From NCBI RefSeq assembly GCF_018402495.1, contig NZ_JAGYIU010000002.1, forward strand, positions 772,984-836,983: a DNA stretch of 64,000 bases, given 5' to 3'. Positions 1 to 9,319 of the stretch are shown here, piece after piece. Each line of letters begins with the position of its first letter. Within the stretch, counting starts at the first letter, position 1. Under the pieces are notes generated by a model. That model searched no databases. It was given only the letters and a program-made list of their open reading frames with translations, and was not told the DNA's origin. The translations under genes and the position numbers were made by a program. The stretch comes from Pseudoalteromonas sp. (lineage in GTDB: Bacteria; Pseudomonadota; Gammaproteobacteria; Enterobacterales; Alteromonadaceae).

Positions 1-18
1 TTGTAGTAAATCCAACAT
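1..18 (-). CDS. mlaE: MlaE, first six codons only (runs off the left edge)
   Basis: On the minus strand the stop of mlaF overlaps an ATG as TAATG, and the frame stays open to the window edge (M-L-D-L-L-Q). In Mla operons the permease gene mlaE follows mlaF, so this is most likely its start, with coupled translation. Only 18 bases are visible, so the call rests on position and overlap rather than on protein sequence. Confidence 0.55.
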
Positions 19-833
19 TACTGCTGCTCTCCTAACAGTTCATCTGCATAGGTTTGTGCTGGATAATGAAATGGCACTGGACCATCTGATAACCCTTTTA
101 AAAATTGCTGAACAAGGGGTGATTGGTGTTCACGCATTTGCTCAGGTGTGCCACTACCAATAACGCCTTGATCAGCAATAATAATAACGTGATCAGCAAT
201 ACTCATTACTTCCGTTACATCGTGTGTGACAATTAAAGAAGATAAGCCAAGTACTTCGTTTAAAGATTTGATCAGCTTAACCAGCACCCCCATTGATATA
301 GGGTCTTGCCCCGCAAATGGTTCATCATACATGATAAGCTCAGGATCGAGCGCAATAGCACGCGCAAGCGCAGCACGACGTGCCATACCGCCAGATAACT
401 CTGAAGGCATTAAATCTTTAGCACCGCGTAGGCCAACGGCTTGAAGCTTCATTAATACCACTAAACGAATTAAATCTTCACTTAGTTGCGTGTGCTCACG
501 TATAGGAAACGCGATATTGTCGTATACCGACATATCGGTGAATAACGCGCCGCTTTGAAATAACATACTCATACGGGTGCGGGCTGCATAGAGTTCTTTA
601 CGTGACATAGCGACAATGCTGTCGTTTTTAAATAAAATATCACCGGAGTCTGGTTTAAGCTGACCGCCGATTAAACGCAGCATAGTGGTTTTGCCAATTC
701 CGCTTGGCCCCATAATGGCAGTAATTTTACCTTCGGGTACATCAAAGCTCATATTTTTATATATGACCCTATCACCTCTAGAAAAGGTAACGTCCTTTAC
801 TTGTACTATTGATTGCGACAAGTCGCTCTCCAT
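18..833 (-). CDS. mlaF: MlaF, ATP-binding protein of the Mla phospholipid transporter
   Basis: Cytoplasmic ATPase of the MlaFEDB inner-membrane complex, which moves phospholipids between the membranes and keeps the outer leaflet asymmetric. The 271 residues carry a Walker A GPSGIGKTT (42-50), an ABC signature LSGGM (146-150), Walker B LIMYDE (166-171) and an H-loop in IVTHD. The D-loop region reads EPFAGQDPI, as is usual for MlaF. It is the first gene of a leftward operon and overlaps mlaE by TAATG. It is divergent from the yrbG-type antiporter, the same arrangement as in E. coli, which supports MlaF over other ABC ATPases. Confidence 0.95.
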   Translation of the reverse strand: MESDLSQSIVQVKDVTFSRGDRVIYKNMSFDVPEGKITAIMGPSGIGKTTMLRLIGGQLKPDSGDILFKNDSIVAMSRKELYAARTRMSMLFQSGALFTDMSVYDNIAFPIREHTQLSEDLIRLVVLMKLQAVGLRGAKDLMPSELSGGMARRAALARAIALDPELIMYDEPFAGQDPISMGVLVKLIKSLNEVLGLSSLIVTHDVTEVMSIADHVIIIADQGVIGSGTPEQMREHQSPLVQQFLKGLSDGPVPFHYPAQTYADELLGEQQ

Positions 834-1085
834 AACAATATTCTCTCGTATTTCTATTTTAAGGGTTTTTTAGTCAAGATGGAAAAAACAATTCGTAAGA
901 TTTTGTAATATTTTGGTAAAAACGCTCATAAGGTTGATTCAAATAACCTTAACCTTGGCTTAAATTTTCCCACAAAATCACTCAAGTTTCTCACTTAATA
1001 CCTACATCACTCTTTTATTTATACTTTTAAAGAGGCTTTTGTTACTATTCGCGCTATCTGAATTTACTCTAACTGGCTTATCATA
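834..1085. promoter_or_regulatory. Divergent promoter region between mlaF and the antiporter gene
   Basis: A 252-bp AT-rich stretch between two divergent operons, so it must hold the promoters for both. I could not pick out a clear -35/-10 pair or an operator by eye. It has no ORF or strong hairpin. Confidence 0.4.
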
Positions 1086-2054
1086 ATGATTACCTCGTTT
1101 GTCATTTTAGTTCTTGGTTTTGCAGCTCTCGTATGGAGCGCAGACAGGTTTGTTTATGGTGCAGCCGCACTGGCTAAAAACTTTGGCGTGCCAACGCTAA
1201 TTGTAGGTTTAACCGTGGTAGCTATGGGCTCTTCTGCGCCTGAAATGATGGTATCGGCCTCAGCCGCCTTGGCTAATAAAACCGATACGGCCGTGGGTAA
1301 TGCAGTTGGTTCAAATATCACTAACATCTTACTGGTGCTAGGCGTTACAGCTCTTTTAAGGCCGTTATCAGTATCTTCAAGTACGTTAAAACGTGAAATA
1401 CCATTAGTACTGCTGGTCTCTATTGCAACTTGGTATATTTTTTCAGATAACTATTTTTCATTTTTTGAAGGTGCAGCCTTACTATTTGGTTTTGTGGTTT
1501 TTATTGGTGGGCTTATTTTTATTTCGCTGCGAGCTAAAAATCAAAACGATCCATTTGTGAGCGAAGCCTGTGACGAAGTACCTGACAACGTACCAACCAA
1601 AAAAGCTATTTTTTGGCTGGTAGTGGGTATGATTTTACTGCCGGTTAGTTCACACTTTTTAGTCGGCTCAGCCGTTGATATTGCAAAACATTTTGGCCTA
1701 AGTGACTTGGTGATTGGTTTAACTATCATAGCCATAGGCACCAGCTTACCTGAACTTGCAGCTTCTATTGCGGGTGTACTTAAAAATGAAGATGACTTAG
1801 CACTGGGTAATATTGTTGGTTCAAATATTTTTAATATTTTAGCGGTTCTCCCGCTGGCAGGTTTAATTAATCCTTCAGTTATTGATGCTTCGGTAGCTAG
1901 CCGCGATGTCATTATTATGATTGGCGCAACCTTGGCACTCATTGCGATGTCATTGAACTTTAGAGGGCAAAGACGTATCAATAGACTAGAAGGTGGCTTG
2001 CTCCTGATCGCGTTTGTTATTTATCAAGGTTATATTTTTAGTCAAGTAGGGTAA
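1086..2054 (+). CDS. yrbG: Calcium/sodium antiporter, YrbG family
   Basis: Inner-membrane cation/Ca2+ exchanger of 322 residues, the normal length. The two inverted alpha repeats that line the ion path are both visible: GSSAPEMM near residue 50 and GTSLPELAAS near 220. Each is followed by a VGSNI-(T/F)-NI motif (VGNAVGSNIT, LGNIVGSNIF). The family is thought to exchange Na+ for Ca2+, but the role in LPS-gene neighbourhoods is not established. The stop lies 3 bp before kdsD, so it is the first gene of the kds-lpt operon, as in E. coli. Confidence 0.92.
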   Translation: MITSFVILVLGFAALVWSADRFVYGAAALAKNFGVPTLIVGLTVVAMGSSAPEMMVSASAALANKTDTAVGNAVGSNITNILLVLGVTALLRPLSVSSSTLKREIPLVLLVSIATWYIFSDNYFSFFEGAALLFGFVVFIGGLIFISLRAKNQNDPFVSEACDEVPDNVPTKKAIFWLVVGMILLPVSSHFLVGSAVDIAKHFGLSDLVIGLTIIAIGTSLPELAASIAGVLKNEDDLALGNIVGSNIFNILAVLPLAGLINPSVIDASVASRDVIIMIGATLALIAMSLNFRGQRRINRLEGGLLLIAFVIYQGYIFSQVG

Positions 2055-2057
2055 CCC

Positions 2058-3029
2058 ATGGCAATGTTAAACTTTATTCAACAAGGACTTCGTGTTCTTG
2101 ATATTGAGCGCCAAGCACTGAGCGATATTGCACAATACGTTAATGAAAGCTTTAACCAAGCGTGTCAATTAATGTATGACTGCTCAGGTCGTATTATTGT
2201 GATTGGTATGGGTAAGTCAGGTCATATTGGTAACAAAATAGCCGCCACGCTTGCCAGTACCGGCAGCCCTGCATTTTTTGTACATCCGGGTGAAGCAAGC
2301 CATGGTGATTTAGGCATGATCACCAAAAGTGATGTGGTGATCCTTATTTCTAATTCTGGCGAAACCAGTGAAGTACTTAATATTATTCCGGTATTAAAGC
2401 GCATTGGTGCCAAAATGATCGCCATGACAGGCAACCAAAGCTCAACCATGGCAACATTGGCAAATGTGCATGTGTGCATTAAAGTTGAGCAAGAAGCCTG
2501 CTTATTAGGCTTGGCACCGACAGCAAGCACCACTGCAACACTGGCTATGGGTGACGCTATGGCAGTGGCATTATTAGAAGCTCGCGGCTTTACTGCCGAC
2601 GATTTCGCGCTATCACACCCTGGTGGTAGCTTAGGCAAGCGCTTACTTTTAACCTTAAAAGATGTTATGCATTGCGGTGCTGACACACCTATTATTAACG
2701 AAACGCAAACGATTAAAGACGCCTTAATCGAAATGTCGGCCAAAGGGCTCGGCATGACCGCGATTGTAAATAGCAACCAGCAATTATCAGGCCTGTTTAC
2801 CGATGGCGATTTACGCCGCATTTTAGAGCAACGTGTTGATATACATGGCACTGAAATTAATGTTGTAATGACCAAATCATGTACTACAGCCACGCAAGAT
2901 ATGCTGGCAGCTGAGGCGTTAAATATTATGGAACAAAAACGCATTAATGGCTTAATTGTTATTAATGAGTGTAATCAACCCATTGGCGCACTAAATATGC
3001 AAGACTTACTTAAAGCCGGAGTGCTATAA
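2058..3029 (+). CDS. kdsD: D-arabinose 5-phosphate isomerase KdsD
   Basis: Converts ribulose 5-phosphate to arabinose 5-phosphate, the first step of Kdo synthesis for LPS, in the cytoplasm. An N-terminal SIS sugar-isomerase domain (about 35-175) shows GMGKSGHIGNK and SNSGETSE; two CBS domains follow (about 205-320), giving the usual SIS-CBS-CBS order. The length of 323 residues is close to the 328 of E. coli KdsD. Its stop abuts the kdsC start (TAAATG). A second ATG six bases downstream is an alternative start. Confidence 0.96.
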   Translation: MAMLNFIQQGLRVLDIERQALSDIAQYVNESFNQACQLMYDCSGRIIVIGMGKSGHIGNKIAATLASTGSPAFFVHPGEASHGDLGMITKSDVVILISNSGETSEVLNIIPVLKRIGAKMIAMTGNQSSTMATLANVHVCIKVEQEACLLGLAPTASTTATLAMGDAMAVALLEARGFTADDFALSHPGGSLGKRLLLTLKDVMHCGADTPIINETQTIKDALIEMSAKGLGMTAIVNSNQQLSGLFTDGDLRRILEQRVDIHGTEINVVMTKSCTTATQDMLAAEALNIMEQKRINGLIVINECNQPIGALNMQDLLKAGVL

Positions 3030-3581
3030 ATGCAATTTGAAGATCTCTATCAACCGCTAAGTGATGACGCAAAAAGGCGCGCAAAAAAAATAAAGTTATT
3101 AATTTGTGATATTGATGGCGTGTTCTCAGATGGCCGTATTTATCTTGGCAACCAAGGTGAAGAGCTCAAAGCATTTAATACCAAAGATGGATTTGGTATT
3201 AAAGCCCTGATTAACAGTGGCTTTGAAGTGGCTGTGATCACCGGCCGTCACTCTCAGATAGTTCAACAGCGAATGACTAGCTTAACCGTACAACATATAT
3301 ACCAAGGCCAAGAAGACAAGCTCATTGCCTATCAGCAATTAAAACAAAAATTAGCACTAAGCGATGAGCAAATTGCCTACATAGGTGATGATGGCCCTGA
3401 TATGCCAGTAATGGAAAAAGTCGGGTTTGCCGTTGCCGTAAACGACGCGCACCCACTTATTAAACGCTTATCACATTATGTAACCCAACTGCCCGGCGGT
3501 TTTGGTGCCGTAAGAGAGTTGACAGATTTACTTATGCTTGAAAATAACAAACCACTTACCAGTGAAGGAACCAGTTCATGA
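3030..3581 (+). CDS. kdsC: 3-deoxy-D-manno-octulosonate 8-phosphate phosphatase KdsC
   Basis: Removes phosphate from Kdo 8-phosphate to give Kdo. This is a capless HAD-family enzyme of 183 residues. The catalytic DxD motif is D27-I-D29 in LLICDIDGVFSDG, and the downstream GDDGPDMPVM holds the metal-binding Asp pair. KdsC works as a tetramer in known homologues. It follows kdsD without a gap and overlaps lptC by ATGA (3578-3581), indicating coupled translation. Confidence 0.96.
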   Translation: MQFEDLYQPLSDDAKRRAKKIKLLICDIDGVFSDGRIYLGNQGEELKAFNTKDGFGIKALINSGFEVAVITGRHSQIVQQRMTSLTVQHIYQGQEDKLIAYQQLKQKLALSDEQIAYIGDDGPDMPVMEKVGFAVAVNDAHPLIKRLSHYVTQLPGGFGAVRELTDLLMLENNKPLTSEGTSS

Positions 3582-4132
3582 ATGTAGCGCGCCTTATACT
3601 GAGCGTTTTATTCATTAGCTGTATGGTTTGGCTTTGGTATCCTTATTTTATTCAAGAGGATGCTGTTGCAGATGAGCAAGCTCAAATAATTGCTGAGCCC
3701 GATTATACCGCCATCAAACTAAAGCAAACGGCTTATAATGAGCAAGGTAAAGTGAGCCATAAAGTGACTGCGGTAAGAATGGAGCTGTACCAGCAACTCG
3801 GTTTTACCTTTTTTGAAAAGCCTATATTCACTTTATACAATGAACAGCAAACATGGCGCATTAACGCAGACGAAGCGACTCTCTATGACGGCCGTCAACT
3901 GATTTTAGAGGGCAATGTAACGGCTCAAAACTTAGTAAATAATGCCATGATTGATACGATCACCGCCGATAACATTAATGTTGATATAAAACTATTAACC
4001 ATGCAATCGCAGCAGCCTGTTGTTATTACAGGGCCTAATTTAAAGATCATGGGTAAAGGCCTTGAGGCCAATTTAAAAACTGAAGTTATTAAACTTATTA
4101 ACCATACGCGAACCCTATATTATGACCAATAA
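3578..4132 (+). CDS. lptC: LptC, LPS-export bitopic membrane protein
   Basis: Receives LPS from LptB2FG and passes it to LptA. The 184 residues start with a single hydrophobic anchor (about 5-24, ending in WLWYPYF) followed by a periplasmic OstA/LptC beta-jellyroll region. E. coli LptC has 191 residues. The start overlaps kdsC by 4 bp and the end overlaps lptA by 11 bp. Primary sequence is weakly conserved in this family, so anchor, length and position carry much of the call. Confidence 0.93.
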   Translation: MNVARLILSVLFISCMVWLWYPYFIQEDAVADEQAQIIAEPDYTAIKLKQTAYNEQGKVSHKVTAVRMELYQQLGFTFFEKPIFTLYNEQQTWRINADEATLYDGRQLILEGNVTAQNLVNNAMIDTITADNINVDIKLLTMQSQQPVVITGPNLKIMGKGLEANLKTEVIKLINHTRTLYYDQ

Positions 4133-4661
4133 CCTATTTAAAATTTTAATTGTTCCTTCACTACTCATTGCTTTTCAAAGCCATGCAAATGACACAATTG
4201 AAACGCCTGTCACTAATCAAATTTCAATTAGAGCTGATAAACAAGAGGGTCAACTAAAAGAGAGCGTAGGCATTTTTGAGAAAAATGTTGAAATTATTCA
4301 TGGCAATCGTCGTATTAATGCAGATCGTTTAGAAGTGCATAAACGTGGCGACCTAGGTGAAAATAAGCAACTTTTGATTGCCACGGGCAGCCCTGCTTAT
4401 TTTGAGGAAAAACAGGCAGATGGAACTATAATGAGCGCCAGCGCCAATGAAGTACGCTATGATGTGTCACAGCGTTTTTTAACCTTAATTGGCGATGCAA
4501 GCATAGCCCAAGCAGGTCAAAAAATAACGGCTAAAAGTATCACTTACGATATAGATCAGCAGTTAATTAGTGCAGAAAAAGACGAAAATTCAACAGACCG
4601 TGTACACACTATTTTAGTCCCCGTTGAAAATAATAAAGAAGATAACAAAGGCCAGCCATGA
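4122..4661 (+). CDS. lptA: LptA, periplasmic LPS bridge protein
   Basis: Forms the beta-jellyroll bridge that carries LPS across the periplasm from LptC to LptD. The 179-residue product begins with a signal peptide (hydrophobic stretch to about residue 20, cleavage probably after SHA). An OstA-like domain follows, with the typical [10 protein letters not shown] opening and repeated short beta strands. The C-terminal tail is polar. The stop overlaps the lptB start by ATGA (4658-4661). Confidence 0.94.
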   Translation: MTNNLFKILIVPSLLIAFQSHANDTIETPVTNQISIRADKQEGQLKESVGIFEKNVEIIHGNRRINADRLEVHKRGDLGENKQLLIATGSPAYFEEKQADGTIMSASANEVRYDVSQRFLTLIGDASIAQAGQKITAKSITYDIDQQLISAEKDENSTDRVHTILVPVENNKEDNKGQP

Positions 4662-5383
4662 GCATTTTAAAAGCAGAGCTATTAGCTAAAAGCTATAAAG
4701 GTCGTGAAGTTGTAAAGAACGTTGGCCTTGAGGTTGAAGCTGGCAGTATTGTGGGCTTACTTGGCCCCAATGGTGCGGGCAAAACCACTACGTTTTATAT
4801 GATTGTAGGCCTTGTACCAAGCGATAAAGGCAAGATATCGATTGACGATAAAGATATTACTTTATTGCCTATGCACAGCCGTGCTCGTTTGGGAATTGGT
4901 TATTTACCGCAAGAGTCATCTATTTTTAGAAAGCTGACTGTTTATCAAAACTTAATGGCTATTTTAGAAACACGTAAAGAATTAAATAAGCAGCAACGTG
5001 AAGATAGCTTAAATAATTTACTTGATGAATTTAGTATTCAACACATTCGCAGCAGCCAAGGTATGGCTTTATCTGGAGGTGAGCGTAGGCGTGTTGAAAT
5101 TGCGCGTGCTTTAGCGGCAAACCCTAAATTTATTTTGTTAGACGAACCCTTTGCAGGTGTCGACCCTATCTCAGTGTTAGATATTAAAAAGATTATAGAG
5201 CACCTTAAAAATCGAGGAATTGGTGTGCTTATTACAGACCATAATGTGCGTGAAACACTTGATGTTTGTGAAAAAGCCTACATAGTTTCTCATGGGGAGT
5301 TAATTGCATCAGGCACTCCTGATTACGTATTAAACGATAAAACAGTACGCGATGTTTATTTGGGCGAGCAGTTCAAGCTCTAA
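4658..5383 (+). CDS. lptB: LptB, ATPase of the LPS exporter
   Basis: Cytoplasmic ATPase that drives LPS extraction by LptB2FG. The 241 residues show Walker [10 protein letters not shown] (36-44), Q-loop YLPQE (82-86), signature LSGGE (138-142), Walker B FILLDE (158-163) and H-loop ITDHN. The wording [14 protein letters not shown] and [11 protein letters not shown] is typical of LptB. It is the last gene of the kds-lpt block. rpoN normally follows closely but here lies 381 bp away because of an inserted repeat. Confidence 0.97.
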   Translation: MSILKAELLAKSYKGREVVKNVGLEVEAGSIVGLLGPNGAGKTTTFYMIVGLVPSDKGKISIDDKDITLLPMHSRARLGIGYLPQESSIFRKLTVYQNLMAILETRKELNKQQREDSLNNLLDEFSIQHIRSSQGMALSGGERRRVEIARALAANPKFILLDEPFAGVDPISVLDIKKIIEHLKNRGIGVLITDHNVRETLDVCEKAYIVSHGELIASGTPDYVLNDKTVRDVYLGEQFKL

Positions 5384-5429
5384 TATGTGTGTTATTCCAC
5401 TAAGCATCTGCTAAGATTAATCATACTTA

Positions 5430-5737
5430 GGTCTGTTGACCTTTCAAGGTTGAATTTGCAGCAGTCTGTTTGGTATTTAGGCAAGGCAGAGCCTATGTGA
5501 TGTGGTATTCCCCATAAATAGGCGATAACGCAGCATCAATGCCAAACAGGCGCTGCTCAAAGGGTTCTGCCTAGGGGCAACTTACTCTTTGTTGCCTACA
5601 TGGATGTAGGTAAGGAGCGTGAGCAGGACGCGGAAGCTTTGCTCGGTTTTGACTTAGCCCACTAGGTTACAAACCTCGCGCCGCAATTAAACCGCCCCTA
5701 GTTTGAACAAATTTTAATCCGTAAAGGTCAACAGACC
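5430..5737. repeat. About 308-bp repeat element with 15-bp terminal inverted repeats, between lptB and rpoN
   Basis: The left end GGTCTGTTGACCTTT (5430-5444) is repeated in perfect inversion at the right end, AAAGGTCAACAGACC (5723-5737). The interior has no long ORF but several smaller dyads, such as CCTACATGGATGTAGG near 5597. I see no clear target-site duplication. The structure fits a MITE-like or other non-coding dispersed repeat. A related solo end lies at 13633-13648. The element accounts for nearly the whole 381-bp gap, in a place where lptB and rpoN are usually adjacent. Confidence 0.65.
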
Positions 5738-5764
5738 ATAATTTAAAAGGATTGTTAGAGATAA

Positions 5765-7261
5765 ATGAGGCAATCATTACAGCTGCGCATGGGCCAGCAA
5801 CTTACAATGACCCCACAGTTGCAACAAGCAATTCGCTTATTGCAACTCAGTACATTGGATCTCCAGCAAGAAATTCAAGAAGCGCTCGATAGCAACCCCT
5901 TGCTTGAAGTTGAAGAACAAGATTACAGCGAAGACACGGCAGGTAAAAACGAACAAAAAGCCGATAACGATGATTTAACGCTAAGTGCTTCCGCTGACGA
6001 AAAACCCAGCGAGTATGAGCAAGATAGCGGCGAAGCCATGACCAAAGACACCATTAGCGAAGATATGGCTATGGATGTGACTTGGGATGAATACATGAGT
6101 GCAGCACCAGCGTCTTCATCGGGACCAATGCCAGAAGATGAATCGATTTATCAAGGCTCTTCAACCGAAACGCTGCATGAATATTTAATGTGGCAACTTC
6201 AACTAACGCCGTTTAGCCCAACCGATGAGGCTATAGCCATTGCTATTGTTGAAGCCGTGGACGATTCGGGTATTTTAACTCTAAGCTGTGAAGAAATATT
6301 AGAAAGCTTTAACCAAGAAAACGACGAAGATGAAGTTGAACTTGACGAAATAGAAGCGGTATTAAAGCGTATTCAATTATTTGATCCGGTAGGAATAGCC
6401 GCACGCAGTTTACAAGAGTGCTTGTGTATTCAGTTAAATCAATTTGATAAAAACACGCCCTTTTTAAACGAAACCAAAATGATCTTAACTGATCATATTG
6501 ACTTACTCGCTGCTCGTGATTATCGCACGTTAATGAAAAAAACTAAGCTAAAGGAAGATGAGCTTAAAGAGGTGATGACGTTAATCCACACGCTTAACCC
6601 AAAACCAGCAGACACGATTGTTAGAGAAGAGTCTGAGTATGTTATTCCTGATGTATCAGTTAAAAAAATAAAAGGGCGTTGGGTCGTTGAATTAAACCCA
6701 GATAGCATGCCTAAGATCAGAGTAAACAGCCAATATGCCGCTATGTCGCGTACGGTAAAATCAAGCGGTGATAGCCAGTTTATTCGCTCGCACTTACAAG
6801 AGGCTAAATGGTTTATAAAAAGCTTAGAAAGTAGAAACGATACACTACTGAAAGTAACTAACTGTATTGTGCAACAACAACAGGCCTTTTTTGAACACGG
6901 TCCTGAAGCAATGAAGCCTATGGTGCTTAACGATGTCGCTGAAATGGTAGAAATGCACGAGTCGACTATATCGCGTGTTACTACGCAAAAATACATGCAT
7001 ACACCACGTGGCATTTTTGAGCTTAAATATTTCTTTTCAAGCCATGTAAGTACTGAAAATGGTGGTGAATGCTCATCAACTGCAATACGTGCGTTAATTA
7101 AAAAATTAATCGCTGCAGAAAACTCAGCTAAACCATTGAGTGATAGCAAAATTGCAGATATATTGGCAGAGCAAGGAATTAAAGTAGCAAGGAGAACTAT
7201 TGCAAAATACCGCGAATCTCTGGCTATTCCCCCGTCGAATCAACGTAAAAGTTTGATTTAA
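5765..7261 (+). CDS. rpoN: RNA polymerase sigma-54 factor RpoN
   Basis: Alternative sigma factor that needs AAA+ activators. Region I at the N terminus (about 1-50) is the Gln/Leu-rich activator-interacting domain ([20 protein letters not shown]). A long acidic region II spans about 50-125, then comes the core-binding domain. The C-terminal RpoN box reads [10 protein letters not shown] near residue 476. The length of 498 fits the family. It heads the rpoN-hpf-ptsN-rapZ-NPr cluster. The likely client activator in this window is the regulator at 27209. Confidence 0.97.
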   Translation: MRQSLQLRMGQQLTMTPQLQQAIRLLQLSTLDLQQEIQEALDSNPLLEVEEQDYSEDTAGKNEQKADNDDLTLSASADEKPSEYEQDSGEAMTKDTISEDMAMDVTWDEYMSAAPASSSGPMPEDESIYQGSSTETLHEYLMWQLQLTPFSPTDEAIAIAIVEAVDDSGILTLSCEEILESFNQENDEDEVELDEIEAVLKRIQLFDPVGIAARSLQECLCIQLNQFDKNTPFLNETKMILTDHIDLLAARDYRTLMKKTKLKEDELKEVMTLIHTLNPKPADTIVREESEYVIPDVSVKKIKGRWVVELNPDSMPKIRVNSQYAAMSRTVKSSGDSQFIRSHLQEAKWFIKSLESRNDTLLKVTNCIVQQQQAFFEHGPEAMKPMVLNDVAEMVEMHESTISRVTTQKYMHTPRGIFELKYFFSSHVSTENGGECSSTAIRALIKKLIAAENSAKPLSDSKIADILAEQGIKVARRTIAKYRESLAIPPSNQRKSLI

Positions 7262-7287
7262 GGCGTACAATAAAGAGGAAAATGTTT

Positions 7288-7575
7288 ATGCAACTGAACT
7301 TAACTGGTCGCCATGTAGATATTACTGACTCACTTAGAGACTACGTAAATACTAAATTTGCTAAGCTACAAAGGCACACTGATCACATAACGAATGTGCA
7401 CGTTATTCTCGATGTAGAAAAACTAAACCAAAAAGCGGAAGCAACCGTTCATGTTAGTGGGGCTGAAATTTTTGCCTCAACTGAACACCAAGATATGTAT
7501 GCTGCTATAGACTCGCTTATTGACAAGCTAGATCGTCAAGTAATTAAACACAAAGAGAAACTTGCTCGACACTAA
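7288..7575 (+). CDS. hpf: Ribosome hibernation promoting factor, short form
   Basis: Binds the 30S decoding centre in stationary phase and promotes 100S dimers. The 95 residues form a single S30AE/sigma-54 modulation domain; E. coli Hpf also has 95. I start at the second ATG (7288, MQLNLTG) because the AGAGGAA ribosome site at 7274-7280 is correctly spaced for it and too close to the ATG at 7282. The motif EIFASTEHQDMYAAIDSLIDKLDRQ is typical, though only part of it is quoted by others as diagnostic. It lies 26 bp after rpoN, the standard order. Confidence 0.95.
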   Translation: MQLNLTGRHVDITDSLRDYVNTKFAKLQRHTDHITNVHVILDVEKLNQKAEATVHVSGAEIFASTEHQDMYAAIDSLIDKLDRQVIKHKEKLARH

Positions 7576-7579
7576 CACT

Positions 7580-8032
7580 ATGAAACTAAGCTCACTTATC
7601 TGTCAGGACTGCAGTAAAGCTGCGGTCCTTTTTAATAGTAAAAAAAGAATTTTAGAATTTATCAGTGAATTGGCCCACAATAAGCTGCCCTATTTAACAC
7701 AACAAGATATTCTTAATGCATTAACCGCAAGAGAAAAACTAGGTAGTACCGGTATAGGTCGAGGTATTGCCATTCCACATGGTCGAATGGAAGGCGCTCA
7801 AGATCCTCTAGCTTTAATATTGGTGAGCGAAACAGCTATTAATTTTGATGCTATAGATAATCAACCAGTTGATATTTTTGTCGCATTAATTGTACCTGAT
7901 GGCGATAATCAGCAGCACTTGAAGACCTTAGCCACAATTGCTGATAAGCTCAATGATAAAGAGTTTTGTAGGCAATTACGCGCCGCTAAATCGGATAGCG
8001 AGCTCTACCAGGTAATAGTAAACCAATCGTAG
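7580..8032 (+). CDS. ptsN: Nitrogen-PTS EIIA component PtsN
   Basis: Phosphoacceptor of the regulatory nitrogen PTS, which takes phosphate from NPr and controls K+ transport and stress responses. The product is an EIIA type-2 domain with the active-site His67 in GIAIPHGR and the conserved FDAIDNQPVD segment. The ATG at 7580 gives 150 residues and starts 2 bp after the hpf stop. An upstream TTG at 7562, inside hpf, would add six residues. It sits between hpf and rapZ as in E. coli. Confidence 0.95.
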   Translation: MKLSSLICQDCSKAAVLFNSKKRILEFISELAHNKLPYLTQQDILNALTAREKLGSTGIGRGIAIPHGRMEGAQDPLALILVSETAINFDAIDNQPVDIFVALIVPDGDNQQHLKTLATIADKLNDKEFCRQLRAAKSDSELYQVIVNQS

Positions 8033-8051
8033 TAACAAAGAGGAGTGATTA

Positions 8052-8894
8052 ATGGAGTTAATAATTATAAGTGGTCGCTCAGGTTCTGGAAAATCTGTGG
8101 CGTTACGCGTTGTGGAAGACTTAGGTTATTATTGCGTAGACAATATTCCTCTGAATTTATTACCTTCATTAGTGCGAAGTGTTTCCGACAGTTATAACAA
8201 AATTGCTGTGAGTGTTGATGTACGTAATTTACCTAAGGAACAGCAGCAGTTTAATGAAATCCTTGAATATTTACCTGGTTTCACTAAACCAACAGTATTT
8301 TATTTAGACAGTAACGACCAAACATTAATAAAACGTTTTTCAGAAACACGTCGTCTTCATCCTTTATCTATTGACTCTTTGCCGCTTGATTTAGCCATAA
8401 AAAAAGAAAAACAGTTATTGGATGTGCTAATTAACCATGCTGATCACATAATTGATACTACAGATTTAAGTGTTCATCAGCTTGCAGAGTCTATTAGGGA
8501 AAAAATACTCGGTAAAAAAGATAAACAATTGATCATTACTTTTGAATCATTTGGTTTTAAACATGGTATTCCTAAAGAAGCCGATTACGTCTTTGATGCC
8601 CGCTTTTTACCAAACCCGCATTGGGAGCCTGAACTTAAGCCACTCACAGGGCTAGATCAACCAGTAAAAGACTATTTAGCCAGCCACAGCATAGTGCAAA
8701 AATTTACGTGGCAAATTCAAACCTTTGTACAAACATGGTTACCTCATTTAGAGCGAAATAACCGCAGCTATTTGACTATAGCCATTGGCTGTACTGGTGG
8801 GCAACATCGCTCAGTTTACTTAGCGCAAACTATAGGCGAAAGTTTTTCAATGAGTCATCCTAATGTAAAAATTCGCCACCGAGAACAAGAGTAA
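8052..8894 (+). CDS. rapZ: RNase adapter protein RapZ
   Basis: In enterics RapZ delivers the small RNA GlmZ to RNase E and so couples GlmS level to amino-sugar supply. It has 280 residues. The Walker A is GRSGSGKS (about 8-15) and a second nucleotide motif occurs as D-T/S-T-D-L-S near 138. The C-terminal domain has the family signature GCTGGQHRS. An AAAGAGGAGT ribosome site precedes the ATG. The GlmY/GlmZ RNAs are not in this window, so the regulatory target here is inferred. Confidence 0.94.
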   Translation: MELIIISGRSGSGKSVALRVVEDLGYYCVDNIPLNLLPSLVRSVSDSYNKIAVSVDVRNLPKEQQQFNEILEYLPGFTKPTVFYLDSNDQTLIKRFSETRRLHPLSIDSLPLDLAIKKEKQLLDVLINHADHIIDTTDLSVHQLAESIREKILGKKDKQLIITFESFGFKHGIPKEADYVFDARFLPNPHWEPELKPLTGLDQPVKDYLASHSIVQKFTWQIQTFVQTWLPHLERNNRSYLTIAIGCTGGQHRSVYLAQTIGESFSMSHPNVKIRHREQE

Positions 8895-8917
8895 ACACCA
8901 TTTTATGAGAACATGTC

Positions 8918-9190
8918 ATGCGGTTAGAAAATACATTTTTAATAAAAAACAAGTTAGGACTACACGCTAGGGCTGCAACGGTACTCGCTCAACTTTCTGT
9001 GCAATTTGATGCCACAATTACCTTATTTCAAGATGACAAACAAGCCGCGGGTGACAGTGTATTAGCGCTTATGCTGTTAGAAAGCAGTCAAGGAAAAGAA
9101 GTTAAGGTAGTATGCGAAGGCCCTGACGCAGAGCCTGCACTTAATGCGATAGGTGAGCTTATCGATCAACGATTTAATGAGCAAGAGTAA
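8918..9190 (+). CDS. ptsO: Phosphocarrier protein NPr of the nitrogen PTS
   Basis: HPr-like carrier that passes phosphate from EI-Ntr (PtsP, not in this window) to PtsN. The 90 residues contain the active-site His16 in KLGLHARAA and a Ser in the position of the regulatory loop (GDSVLALMLLESS). It closes the rpoN-hpf-ptsN-rapZ run, and the neighbours separate it from the sugar-PTS HPr. E. coli calls this gene npr (ptsO). Confidence 0.94.
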   Translation: MRLENTFLIKNKLGLHARAATVLAQLSVQFDATITLFQDDKQAAGDSVLALMLLESSQGKEVKVVCEGPDAEPALNAIGELIDQRFNEQE

Positions 9191-9319
9191 CTCATTTTCT
9201 ATTATGAGGGGTCAATACTGGTTGAGTTAGTTTGGTTTGGTGGTATAAAGTAAGACAAGCCAAAGTAGCATAATATTTATGCCCTGCCATCGTGTAATGA
9301 AATTTAATTAAGGACGCCA

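Noticed and set aside
9191..9319. Possible Mg2+ riboswitch before mgtE
   Set aside because: The 129-bp gap has no ykoK-like motifs or strong terminator; nothing supports it.
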